Positions 1 to 7,614 of a stretch of DNA of 64,000 bases are shown here, in pieces; position 1 is the first letter of the stretch, and each line of letters starts with the position of its first letter. The DNA lies in NCBI RefSeq assembly GCF_014773245.1, contig NZ_JACWMX010000001.1:310001-374000 (forward strand), read 5' to 3'. The notes under the pieces are model-generated. The model did no database searches. It had not been told where the DNA came from and saw nothing but the letters and a program-made list of their open reading frames with translations. The stretch comes from Mucilaginibacter glaciei. Lineage in GTDB: Bacteria > Bacteroidota > Bacteroidia > Sphingobacteriales > Sphingobacteriaceae. The position numbers were made by a program, and so were the translations under genes.

Positions 1-6
1 TAGATT

Positions 7-735
7 ATGGAACGTAAGAATTTTTTAAAAAGCCTGATGGTGGGCGCAGTATCATCATCAGTATTAGTACAAGCTTGTCAAAAGGAATCTGCAGATGCTT
101 CTACAGGCAGTGCAACTACCGGTACAACAACAAGCAGTTCGGGCACCTCTTCAAGTTGCACCGTTGCACCTACGGAAACTGAAGGGCCATTCCCTACCAA
201 GGTGCCTGCTTCCTATATCCGCAGCGATATCACCGATGGCCGCACCGGCTATAAAATGACGGTGAATATTGTGATCACCAACAGTAATAACAGTTGTAAT
301 GCTTTAGCAAATGCCATGGTCGATATCTGGCATTGCGATTCGGAAGGGAACTATTCCGAATATGGCGGCAGTGGTATGCAGGCAACCAATTATACTACTG
401 TACACTTTTTACGCGGCAGGCAAACAACTAACAGTAGCGGCGCTGTAGCGTTTACCTCCATCTTCCCGGGGTGGTACAGCGGCCGTGCAACACATATTCA
501 TGTGCACGTTTATAATTCATCGGGCACGTCATTAAAAGTTACGCAGATCGCTTTCCCTGAAGGTACCGGCACCGCCTTATCCATAGTGAATGGCTATAAC
601 AAGGGGATGACCGGCTATATCACTAACGCTAACGACAACGTTTTTAGTGACGGCTACTCGACGGAATTGGCAAGTGTTAGCGGTAATAAAACAGATGGTT
701 TTGTATTGAATATTACCCTTGCTGTACCGGCGTAA
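7..735 (+). CDS. Exported intradiol ring-cleavage dioxygenase-like protein
   Basis: A 242-residue protein of the intradiol dioxygenase fold (protocatechuate/catechol dioxygenase type), which would use Fe(III) to open catechol rings. Residues 1-24 form a Tat-like or lipoprotein signal (RKNFLK, hydrophobic run, then VQAC with Cys24), followed by a Thr/Ser-rich linker to about residue 50, so the domain is probably anchored outside the cytoplasm. The four expected iron ligands are visible: Tyr116 (after DIWHC), Tyr157 in PGWY, and His163 and His165 in the THIHVHV stretch. The linker plus signal makes it unlike cytosolic dioxygenases. No aromatic-degradation genes are nearby, so the natural substrate is unknown. 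The fold call is confident, the activity is inferred. Confidence 0.85.
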   Translation: MERKNFLKSLMVGAVSSSVLVQACQKESADASTGSATTGTTTSSSGTSSSCTVAPTETEGPFPTKVPASYIRSDITDGRTGYKMTVNIVITNSNNSCNALANAMVDIWHCDSEGNYSEYGGSGMQATNYTTVHFLRGRQTTNSSGAVAFTSIFPGWYSGRATHIHVHVYNSSGTSLKVTQIAFPEGTGTALSIVNGYNKGMTGYITNANDNVFSDGYSTELASVSGNKTDGFVLNITLAVPA

Positions 736-745
736 CCCAATCGAT

Positions 746-1243
746 ATGCGCATCATCACCCTGAGTTACCGCAAAGTGATTGACTGTACTGCCGATAAGA
801 CCTGGGATAAAATGTTTTTTAACGACTCGTACCTGGAGTTTAAAATGCAGGCCCAAAATTACACGCAAGGCACGCAGATTACCTCATACGCCGAATTAAT
901 ACGAACCGACCCAAATGCTAACAAACTGGCCGGGATGATCACACCTGCCATTACCGGTTACATTCAACAATTGCAAAACGTCGTACCGGATATCCTGAAC
1001 AATTCGGGCAGGCGGTTTTTACGGTTTAACAGGTTTCAACTGGAGATTATCAACTCGGATATTTACCATAGAGCCAGGCACCAGATAGAATTAAACTTCT
1101 ACACTGAACCGCTGGTTTGGCATGACACAATTGGGAACTTTATGCTGGTGTCTGATTGCGACGCAGCAGGCGAAGAAGTGCGAACGAATTTATTTGAACT
1201 GCAGCCTTTTTTGAACATTTACACCATAAAACAGCAGCAATAA
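746..1243 (+). CDS. Hypothetical protein, cytosolic, about 165 residues
   Basis: I do not recognise this family. The start is placed at ATG 746 (MRIITLSYRK), 10 bases after the upstream stop; an in-frame start at 719 would overlap the dioxygenase gene and is less likely. The protein is mixed alpha/beta with no signal peptide or membrane span and several aromatic and charged residues (FLRFNRFQLEI, HRARHQIELNFYTEPL). It ends by a TAATG overlap with the following cupin gene, which suggests translational coupling and a shared task with the cupin. Function unknown. Confidence 0.7.
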   Translation: MRIITLSYRKVIDCTADKTWDKMFFNDSYLEFKMQAQNYTQGTQITSYAELIRTDPNANKLAGMITPAITGYIQQLQNVVPDILNNSGRRFLRFNRFQLEIINSDIYHRARHQIELNFYTEPLVWHDTIGNFMLVSDCDAAGEEVRTNLFELQPFLNIYTIKQQQ

Positions 1244-1902
1244 TGGAAACGTTATCCCCGGGACAGATTTACCTGGCCGACCAGCGCGTGCTGGAAGAGA
1301 ACAACATTTACCGCCGATACAGGAGCTTTAATCAGGATCGCGCTGCTTTTGGGTATCTGTTTGTGTTTAACGACGACCTGTTAGCCGCGGGTAAATCTGT
1401 AACGTTAACTATTGAGGAGGATTGCTATTTTGTGGTAATCCCGGTAACGGGCGAGGTACTGGTTGATGGTATCAATATCGACGTTGGCGAGGTAGTGGTA
1501 AGATTTGCCCGCATAGGGCAAATAATTGAGTTAAGAAACCCATACGATACCGATTGGATAAACTTTTTATACCTGCAAATTAAGGCTGACCATATGCCGG
1601 AGCAAGTAAATTATCAATTCCGTTTCGACCTCGAAACCAGCCCAGATAAACTGATTGACATCACATGTAGCACTTTACCATTTGCTTTACAGATAGGCAT
1701 GTTTGCCGGGCGAAATGAAGCGTTGTACCAGATTAAAGAAAATTTTACCTTGCTTTATGCCTTTGTAATTGCCGGCGCTTTTGAGTTGCAGGGTCGCTTG
1801 CTACACGAGCGCGATGGCTTGGCTTTATGGGGTTTAACCGAGGCCGACCTTGAAGCCTTGAGTAATAACGCCGTAGTGTTATTGCTTGAAATGGAGGCTT
1901 AA
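1243..1902 (+). CDS. Pirin/quercetinase-type cupin protein
   Basis: A 219-residue double-barrel cupin-like protein. The C-terminal part, ending in LLHERDGLALWGL and ALSNNAVVLLLEME, resembles the quercetinase C-terminal cupin of pirin-like proteins such as YhhW. The N-terminal half has beta-rich cupin character (FVFNDDLL, VIPVTGEVLVDG) but lacks an obvious HxH metal triad, so a catalytic dioxygenase role cannot be assumed. It overlaps the upstream gene by one base (TAATG). With the dioxygenase-like gene at 7-735 it may form a small three-gene transcription unit. Substrate unknown. Confidence 0.6.
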   Translation: METLSPGQIYLADQRVLEENNIYRRYRSFNQDRAAFGYLFVFNDDLLAAGKSVTLTIEEDCYFVVIPVTGEVLVDGINIDVGEVVVRFARIGQIIELRNPYDTDWINFLYLQIKADHMPEQVNYQFRFDLETSPDKLIDITCSTLPFALQIGMFAGRNEALYQIKENFTLLYAFVIAGAFELQGRLLHERDGLALWGLTEADLEALSNNAVVLLLEMEA

Positions 1903-1950
1903 AACAATTCGTAATTAGCAAAAATCACTGCTGATTTTTATTTTTGGCAT

Positions 1951-1995
1951 TAAACCATTCGGTTTACGCTTGCTCTAATTAAAGCTAAACCGAAT
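1951..1995. promoter_or_regulatory. Nested inverted repeats, possible terminator or alternative hairpins
   Basis: ATTCGGTTTA at 1957-1966 pairs perfectly with TAAACCGAAT at 1986-1995. A competing short hairpin uses TAAACC (1951-1956) with GGTTTA (1961-1966). The two structures share the same GGTTTA strand and cannot form together. The element lies between the cupin gene and the lipoprotein gene and has no clear T-tract, so it may terminate the upstream unit or affect the downstream leader. Confidence 0.45.
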
Positions 1996-2005
1996 TACTT
2001 TGCCT

Positions 2006-2476
2006 ATGAACCACCTGTTACATTTATCTAAACGTGTCGCTTTTTTTGCCTGTTTGCTTTTAACACTGAGCGCTTGCTTTACCAATCACGATAACTATTA
2101 TTACAAAAAACAAATTCAGGGTAAATGGCTTATCAAAACCATTACGATAACTAATTATGTGCACAGTGTAGCGCAACCCGCGCAAACCAAAAGTACATTC
2201 AGCGCAGCCGACTATCTTCAATTTAATGCCGATGGCTCCGGATACCTGGCTTTAAACGTGGCACCATCTAACCAGTTGTTAGGCGGAATGAACTACACTA
2301 TAAGCGGTTCCGATCAAAATAATGTGGCAGCTGTGAGTAGCGCCGGGACGTTGAACTTCAAGATCCTGAGTATGGACAATGTTTCCATGCGAATAGTTTA
2401 CACGCAAAACGACCGATCTGCAAATATTGCCGACAGAACTTATGAGGAATATGAAGTGAGCGTAGCCCGTAATTAA
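2006..2476 (+). CDS. Small lipoprotein, lipocalin-like
   Basis: A 156-residue exported lipoprotein. ATG 2006 gives [11 protein letters not shown], a hydrophobic core and the lipobox LSAC near residue 24; an upstream TTG at 2000 only adds two residues. The mature part begins with a lipocalin-like pattern ([15 protein letters not shown], then beta strands ending in a tyrosine-rich strand), common in small Bacteroidota lipoproteins of unknown ligand. It converges on purE, and the two genes overlap by four bases at their stop codons (2473-2476). Role unknown. Confidence 0.7.
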   Translation: MNHLLHLSKRVAFFACLLLTLSACFTNHDNYYYKKQIQGKWLIKTITITNYVHSVAQPAQTKSTFSAADYLQFNADGSGYLALNVAPSNQLLGGMNYTISGSDQNNVAAVSSAGTLNFKILSMDNVSMRIVYTQNDRSANIADRTYEEYEVSVARN

Positions 2477-2973
2477 CTATTGCCTTTTTCCATCTCCGCA
2501 GCCGAAGCTTCGACCACCTGCTTTAATTTTTCTTTAAAGGCGATGAGTTTAGCTACCAAATATTCATCAGCTGTAGACAAAATCTGCGCGGCCAATATGC
2601 CAGCATTTTTTGCAGCGTTAAGCGCGACTGTAGCGACGGGGATGCCGTTAGGCATTTGCAGTATAGACAGGATAGAATCCCAGCCGTCGATAGAGTTACT
2701 TGATTTCACAGGCACACCAATAACCGGCAAATGCGTTAGTGAAGCCACCATGCCCGGCAAGTGCGCGGCACCACCGGCACCGGCTATGATCACTTTAATG
2801 CCCCGGTCGGCAGCGGCACGGGCATAGCTAAACATCCTGTCGGGGGTGCGGTGGGCAGATATGACAGTTATCTCGTAGGCTACACCCAGTTCTTTTAAAA
2901 CATCCGCGGCATCCTGCATTATATTCAGGTCCGATTTGCTACCCATTATAATGGCTATTTTTGGTTGGCTCAT
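2473..2973 (-). CDS. purE: N5-carboxyaminoimidazole ribonucleotide mutase PurE
   Basis: Cytosolic purine-synthesis enzyme that converts N5-CAIR to CAIR. The 166-residue length is normal for class I PurE. The N-terminal IIMGSKSDL loop, the SAHRTPDR motif holding the catalytic His, and the glycine-rich [12 protein letters not shown] stretch are all present. It pairs with purK (3219-4358) upstream on the same strand, as expected for the ATP-dependent two-step route. Unusually, about 245 bases with two palindromic repeats lie between the two genes. The last codons overlap the convergent lipoprotein gene by four bases. Confidence 0.97.
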   Translation of the reverse strand: MSQPKIAIIMGSKSDLNIMQDAADVLKELGVAYEITVISAHRTPDRMFSYARAAADRGIKVIIAGAGGAAHLPGMVASLTHLPVIGVPVKSSNSIDGWDSILSILQMPNGIPVATVALNAAKNAGILAAQILSTADEYLVAKLIAFKEKLKQVVEASAAEMEKGNS

Positions 2974-2997
2974 GGTATTTTTAGTGTTTTATTAATT

Positions 2998-3084
2998 ATG
3001 TCATTGCGAGGAGCATAGCGACGTGGCAATCTCAGCACATCCGCTTGTCCTCTGAGATTGCCGCGCTATCGCTCGCAATGACAT
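2998..3084. repeat. REP-like palindromic repeat, type A, copy 1
   Basis: An 87-bp imperfect palindrome starting ATGTCATTGCGAGGAG and ending CTCGCAATGACAT, with inner arms GTGGCAATCTCAG and CTGAGATTGCC. Copy 2 at 3121-3207 has the same length and near-identical sequence; copy 3 is at 24396-24482. This resembles the REP/BIME-like elements scattered between genes in Sphingobacteriaceae. It lies in the purK-purE intergenic region and could fold in the transcript. Confidence 0.9.
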
Positions 3085-3120
3085 TATATGATTAGTATTC
3101 TTTAGTTCTTTTTGTAGTTC

Positions 3121-3207
3121 ATGTCACTGCGAGGAGCGTAGTGACGTGGCAATCTCAGCATATCCGCTTGCCCTCTGAGATTGCCGCACTATCGCTCGCA
3201 ATGACAT
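3121..3207. repeat. REP-like palindromic repeat, type A, copy 2
   Basis: Second 87-bp copy, starting ATGTCACTGCGAGGAG and ending CTCGCAATGACAT, separated from copy 1 by 36 bases of AT-rich DNA and ending 11 bases from the purK stop. Differences from copy 1 are scattered; for example CATAGCGAC is CGTAGTGAC here and CGCGCTATC is CGCACTATC. The changes largely keep the palindromic pairing, which suggests the folded form matters. Confidence 0.9.
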
Positions 3208-3218
3208 AGAGTGAACTT

Positions 3219-4358
3219 TTAAGCTATCACTTTCAAAGTTTCCTGCACATAACGCGCTTTCTCAATTGCTTTTTCTCTGTCGTTATCTACGATGGTAACA
3301 TGCCCCATTTTACGGAAGGGTTTGGTCAAAGCTTTTCCGTACAGATGCACATAAACACCGTCGCATTTCAAAACCTTCTCAATTCCCTGGTAAACGGCTG
3401 GGCCTTCAAAGCCGGCTTCACCTAATATGTTAATCATGATAGCGTTGCTTAGGCTGGCGGTGTCACCTAACGGCTGGTTGAATATGGCCCTTAAATGCTG
3501 TTCAAACTGCGATACCACATTGCCCTCGATTGTCTGGTGGCCGCTGTTATGCGGGCGCGGGGCAAGCTCGTTCACTAATATCTTGCCGTGTTTATCTAAA
3601 AACATTTCTACGGCCAGTATGCCAACAATATTTAAAGTTTCGGCAATGCGTTTGGCAATGTTTTCGGCCTCCATCTGCACTTCGAAGGGAAGGGTTGATG
3701 GCGCTATTAAAAACTCCACCAAATTAGCTTCGGGGTTAAACTCCATTTCTACCATCGGGAAGGTTTTTACTTCGCCGTCTTCGTTGCGGGCTACGATCAC
3801 GCCAATCTCTTTTTCAAAATCGATCATTCGTTCCACCAAACTCGGTTCGGTGAAAGCATTGGCCAGGTAGCCTTCATCTAATACCTTATAAACGCCTTTG
3901 CCGTCGTAACCGTCACGGCGCAACTTTTGAATGTACGGGAATGGGATGTGGCTTTCTCTTAATTGCTCTGCCGATGAGATGATCTGGAAGTCTGCAGTTG
4001 GGATGTCGTTCTCTTTAAAGAATTGTTTTTGCAGGCCCTTATCCTGTATCAAGCGGATAATGCGCGATTGCGGGTAAACCTGTACGCCTTCTTTTTCCAG
4101 TTGTTCCAGCGCATCAACGTTAACCTTCTCAATCTCGATAGTTAGCAGATCAACCTTTTTACCGAAGTTGTAAACGGTTTCGTAGTCGCTTAATGACCCT
4201 ACAACAAATTCATTACAAAGGTGGCGGCATGATGCCTCGCGGTCAGGGTCTAAAACTTTAACAGTAACGTTGTAATTGATGGCTTGCTGTATCAGCATAC
4301 GGCCCAATTGGCCGCCGCCTAATATCCCTAATCGTAAATCGCCGTAAAATGCTTTCAT
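3219..4358 (-). CDS. purK: N5-carboxyaminoimidazole ribonucleotide synthase PurK
   Basis: ATP-grasp ligase that makes N5-CAIR from AIR, bicarbonate and ATP, feeding PurE. The 379-residue length fits the family. LGILGGGQLGRML near the N terminus is the typical PurK glycine-rich start. The central RRDGYDGKGVY segment is the ATP-grasp loop, and ILVNELAPRPHNSGH holds the metal- and ATP-binding Glu/Asn residues. A candidate -7 element TAAATTTG lies just upstream of its start (minus strand, 4370-4377). Transcription would read through the two palindromic repeats into purE. Confidence 0.97.
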   Translation of the reverse strand: MKAFYGDLRLGILGGGQLGRMLIQQAINYNVTVKVLDPDREASCRHLCNEFVVGSLSDYETVYNFGKKVDLLTIEIEKVNVDALEQLEKEGVQVYPQSRIIRLIQDKGLQKQFFKENDIPTADFQIISSAEQLRESHIPFPYIQKLRRDGYDGKGVYKVLDEGYLANAFTEPSLVERMIDFEKEIGVIVARNEDGEVKTFPMVEMEFNPEANLVEFLIAPSTLPFEVQMEAENIAKRIAETLNIVGILAVEMFLDKHGKILVNELAPRPHNSGHQTIEGNVVSQFEQHLRAIFNQPLGDTASLSNAIMINILGEAGFEGPAVYQGIEKVLKCDGVYVHLYGKALTKPFRKMGHVTIVDNDREKAIEKARYVQETLKVIA

Positions 4359-4369
4359 ATATGGTGCGG

Positions 4370-4377
4370 CAAATTTA
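4370..4377 (-). promoter_or_regulatory. Candidate -7 element for purK
   Basis: On the minus strand this reads TAAATTTG followed by C, an exact match to the Bacteroidota -7 consensus TAnnTTTG. It sits 11 bases before the purK ATG. No well-spaced -33 TTG was found, so support comes from the -7 element and its position only. Confidence 0.4.
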
Positions 4378-4526
4378 ACCTATTTCTTTCAAAAACCTGC
4401 TCACTAAAAATTGTTGATTAAAACAGATGTGTTTAGTTGACACAATAAAGTACATTGCAGGTACTTACAATGTCACAAATCAGCAGTAAAAGCTATGCTG
4501 ACATACCAAAATAGCTTCAAAAAGCC

Positions 4527-4534
4527 TATCTTTG
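4527..4534 (+). promoter_or_regulatory. Candidate -7 element for isocitrate dehydrogenase
   Basis: TATCTTTG, followed by C, exactly matches TAnnTTTG and lies 29 bases before ATG 4564. It is downstream of another in-frame ATG at 4495, so a transcript from this promoter could not use that earlier start. No clear -33 TTG was seen at normal spacing. Confidence 0.5.
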
Positions 4535-4563
4535 CGGCGTTTTACAGAAATACACTTCCACAC

Positions 4564-6018
4564 ATGAAAACCAAAATAGCAGTAGCAAAAGGCGACGGTA
4601 TCGGGCCAGAAATTATGGCCGCCGTACTCCGCATATTCGAAGCAGCCAACGTACAGCTCGATTACGAGTATGTAGAAATGGGTAAATCTTATTTTGACGC
4701 GGGTCACTCTACCGGCATGACCGCCGCCGCAAAGGAAACCATCGAGCGCTTGGGTTTATTGTTTAAAGGCCCTATGGAAACCCCTAAGGGTAAGGGGGTT
4801 AAAAGCATCAATGTAACTGCACGTAAAACATGGAATACCTATGCTAACCAGCGCGATTTCAGATCCTTAAACGGGGTGGATACTGTGTTTTCTAAAGCGG
4901 GCATTCCCATTAATTTGACTATTGTTCGTGAAAATATTGAGGATACCTACGGGGGTATCGAACACCTGCTGACTAATGACGTAGCCGTTGGCCGTCGTAT
5001 TATTACCCGACCTGGCTCGGCCCAGGTTATCCGTTACGCTTTTGAAATGGCGCGCCGCAAGGGTTATACCAAGCTGGCTTGTGGCCACAAGGCGAACATT
5101 ATGAAATTAACCGACGGGTTGTTCCTGGAAACCTTTAATGAGATAGCCAAGGAATACCCGGATATCGAATCATCAGATATTATTGTAGATGATTTGTGTA
5201 TGAAACTGGTATCGCGCCCGGAAATGTTCCAGGCTATCGTTTTAACCAACCTGCAGGGCGATATCGTATCTGACCTTTGCGCCGGTTTAGTGGGTGGTTT
5301 AGGCTTTGCGCCGTCTGCCAACATTGGCGATAACATATCAATTTTCGAGGCTGTACACGGTACTGCGCCGGACATAGCCGGCCGTGGTATTGCTAACCCT
5401 ACAGCCTTGTTACTATCAGGGATATTGATGTTACGTTATCTAGGCTTTACAACAGCTGCTGCAACAATCGAGAATGCTTTATTGTACACCTTAGAACAAG
5501 GTATCCATACCGGTGATTTTGGCGACAAGCGTACGGAAGCTGCCAATACTGAAGTGTTTTCTGATGCGATAATTGGTAACTTAGGCAAACTGCCCGGTAA
5601 AGACGCTGTAATTGCACAGCCCGATATGGAAGTTAAGGCCAATCACGATCATCCGCTAAAAAATAAACTGACCGTAAGCTCAACCGTATCTGAAGAAATG
5701 GTAGGGGTGGATGTTTTTGTGGAATCTAACCAACAGCCCAATGAATTAGCTGCCCTTGCCCAACGCAAACAAACAGATACCTTTCAGTTAGTAATGATCT
5801 CTAACCGTGGTACCCAAGTATGGCCTACCGGCTCAATATTTACCGAGTTGGTGAATGAATACCGCATCCGTTTTGAAAAAAAGGACGGTACTACTATCAC
5901 TCAAAAAGAAATCCTGCATATAGCGGCAGACTTGTCTGAAGATTTTAAGGTGTGCTCGGTTGAGTTCCTGATGAAATTTGACGGTAAAATAGGTTATACG
6001 CTGGCGCAGGGGCAATAA
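4564..6018 (+). CDS. icd: Isocitrate dehydrogenase, extended (Thermus-type) form
   Basis: TCA-cycle enzyme, oxidative decarboxylation of isocitrate to 2-oxoglutarate; NADP use is likely but not proven here. The chosen start gives 484 residues beginning MKTKIAVAKGDGIGPEI, the standard N-terminal loop of the isocitrate/isopropylmalate dehydrogenase family. Further motifs are NVTARKTWNTYANQR (substrate and Arg contacts), IVRENIEDTYGG, GDIVSDLCAGLVGGLG (metal-binding Asp region) and EAVHGTAPDIAGRG (cofactor site). About 140 residues follow the catalytic core, as in the long Thermus-like isocitrate dehydrogenases, with a separate alpha/beta domain at the end. An ATG at 4495 would add 23 unlikely residues and lies upstream of the promoter. 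A strong terminator follows. Confidence 0.9.
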   Translation: MKTKIAVAKGDGIGPEIMAAVLRIFEAANVQLDYEYVEMGKSYFDAGHSTGMTAAAKETIERLGLLFKGPMETPKGKGVKSINVTARKTWNTYANQRDFRSLNGVDTVFSKAGIPINLTIVRENIEDTYGGIEHLLTNDVAVGRRIITRPGSAQVIRYAFEMARRKGYTKLACGHKANIMKLTDGLFLETFNEIAKEYPDIESSDIIVDDLCMKLVSRPEMFQAIVLTNLQGDIVSDLCAGLVGGLGFAPSANIGDNISIFEAVHGTAPDIAGRGIANPTALLLSGILMLRYLGFTTAAATIENALLYTLEQGIHTGDFGDKRTEAANTEVFSDAIIGNLGKLPGKDAVIAQPDMEVKANHDHPLKNKLTVSSTVSEEMVGVDVFVESNQQPNELAALAQRKQTDTFQLVMISNRGTQVWPTGSIFTELVNEYRIRFEKKDGTTITQKEILHIAADLSEDFKVCSVEFLMKFDGKIGYTLAQGQ

Positions 6019-6050
6019 GTTAAAAGCGTTAAGTCAAAAATATATAGTAA

Positions 6051-6080
6051 AAAGCCTGTCAGCGATGACAGGCTTTTTTG
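6051..6080 (+). terminator. Intrinsic terminator after isocitrate dehydrogenase
   Basis: AAGCCTGTCA (6052-6061), loop GCGA, then TGACAGGCTT (6066-6075) form a perfect 10-bp stem, followed directly by TTTTG and further T residues. It is 33 bases past the stop codon. Confidence 0.9.
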
Positions 6081-6168
6081 TTTGGAAATAATTATCAGGG
6101 CAATTGGGATTTTCTTAAAACAAAAATTTAAGTTTTAGTATTTAATATCAATAACTTAAATAAAAAAC

Positions 6169-7467
6169 TTGCTATCGAAATTACCCGTACTTAAAGAGAG
6201 CGCAGGGCTGCGTTATTTCACTTTTTTTTATTTATACATTATGCAGGGCATCCCATCCGGGTTTGCACTTACTGCCGTGGCTAATTATTTGGCGGCGAAG
6301 GGTTTATCGTCGAGTTCTATCGGCACCTTTGTTGCCATCGTAGGCATTCCCTGGATTATCCAGTTCTTTTGGGGCCCGATTATAGACCGCTATCAGTTTT
6401 CCGTTATCGGGCATCGCAAACACTGGGTGGTGCTTACCCAAGCTTTGGCTTTTTTGGCATCCTTAAGTCTGTTGCTTGTGCATGACCCCGTTAAACAGTT
6501 AACATTAATGTCGGTTGTGTTTTTTATTCACAGCAATTTTGCCAGCGTGCAGGATGCCAGTGTAGATGCCATTGCCATATCCATAGTTCCTGACGCCGAG
6601 CGCGGCCGCGTGAACGCATTTATGCGTGGCGGTTACCTTTTGGGTGTTGCAGTGGGTTCAGCGGGGTTGTCAACGGTAATGCATTATTATGGCTTCTTTT
6701 ATGCGGCGGCTGCACAATCGGCATTATTGCTGGTAATGACGGCATTAACCTTTTGCATCAGGTTGGATAATACCGACGGCTTTATCCCGTCGTTTAATTT
6801 TCGTAGCAGTGTAAGGCCTGGCGCCGATCAGTTGGATAACCCCAAACTGAAGTGGCTGTTTACGCAATTATACCGTGGCATTATGGAAAAGCGCAACCTG
6901 CGAACGTTTGGCGTTATCGCGTTGGTTTATACCTGCAACAGCATATTTATCAGGTCGTTTTCATTCCATCTTATTCATAATTTACATTGGGCAGATAACG
7001 CTATGTCGGTACTGCAAGGCGGCTGGGGCATTATCGCTACTTTATTGGTCACGCTGGGGGGCGGCGTTATTGCCGATAGAATTGGCCCGGGCCGGTTGCA
7101 AATTTGGGTGATGGCAGGCGTTTGTCTTTTCCTGATATTGTTTAATAGTTTCGGTTTGATGTGGGTACACAAACCCCTTAGTATAACAGGTTTAATGCTT
7201 TGGAACTTTGCGGACCCGATGTTTAGTGTGGCTGCTATGCCTATTTTAATGGCACTTTGCCGTAAAAAGGTTGAAGGGTCGCAATTTACGGCCTATATGG
7301 CTATGGTCAACTTTTGCGATGTGATGGGTTCGTACATCTCCGGATGGGCCATGACCTATACTACTGCACCAATTATCGGGATGGTATGCGGCTGCCTCAT
7401 CTTTATTTTGATCGCCTTTAAGATCTTTAAAAAAGAGCAATCTATGATAGCCAATTACGCGGTGTAA
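6169..7467 (+). CDS. MFS permease, AmpG-like
   Basis: A 432-residue inner-membrane transporter of the major facilitator superfamily with about 12 hydrophobic spans. LRYFTFFYLYIMQGIPSG and the loop around IIDRYQFSVIGHRKHWV resemble AmpG/PAT-type permeases, which import muropeptides or other small solutes. The first in-frame codon after a stop at 6157-6159 that can act as a start is TTG 6169. Starting at ATG 6241 would delete most of the first membrane span, so TTG is preferred, an uncommon but accepted start. It stands alone behind the isocitrate dehydrogenase terminator. Substrate is not deducible. Confidence 0.75.
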   Translation: MLSKLPVLKESAGLRYFTFFYLYIMQGIPSGFALTAVANYLAAKGLSSSSIGTFVAIVGIPWIIQFFWGPIIDRYQFSVIGHRKHWVVLTQALAFLASLSLLLVHDPVKQLTLMSVVFFIHSNFASVQDASVDAIAISIVPDAERGRVNAFMRGGYLLGVAVGSAGLSTVMHYYGFFYAAAAQSALLLVMTALTFCIRLDNTDGFIPSFNFRSSVRPGADQLDNPKLKWLFTQLYRGIMEKRNLRTFGVIALVYTCNSIFIRSFSFHLIHNLHWADNAMSVLQGGWGIIATLLVTLGGGVIADRIGPGRLQIWVMAGVCLFLILFNSFGLMWVHKPLSITGLMLWNFADPMFSVAAMPILMALCRKKVEGSQFTAYMAMVNFCDVMGSYISGWAMTYTTAPIIGMVCGCLIFILIAFKIFKKEQSMIANYAV

Positions 7468-7560
7468 CATCTATCGATATTTTTTCTAGGCACTAATTAT
7501 ATAGTTTTCATTTACTATATTTATGCACCAATTATCAACCTAAGGGCTTGTTTTTAATGT

Positions 7561-7590
7561 CGTTATCCCAATTATTCGATTGTGATAACG
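7561..7590. promoter_or_regulatory. Inverted repeat upstream of the macroglobulin/plug operon
   Basis: CGTTATC (7561-7567) and GATAACG (7584-7590) are perfect complements 16 bases apart, ending 24 bases before the ATG at 7615. The spacing suits a dimeric regulator or a leader hairpin. No partner regulator is evident nearby. Confidence 0.35.
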
Positions 7591-7614
7591 GTTGGGCCTA
7601 AAAACCATGTTCGT

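Noticed and set aside
1995..2002. TTACTTTG as -7 element of the lipoprotein gene
   Set aside because: Only partly matches the consensus and is too close to ATG 2006.
4495..4563. Longer N terminus for isocitrate dehydrogenase from ATG 4495
   Set aside because: The extra 23 residues do not fit the family, and the exact -7 element at 4527-4534 lies downstream of this ATG.
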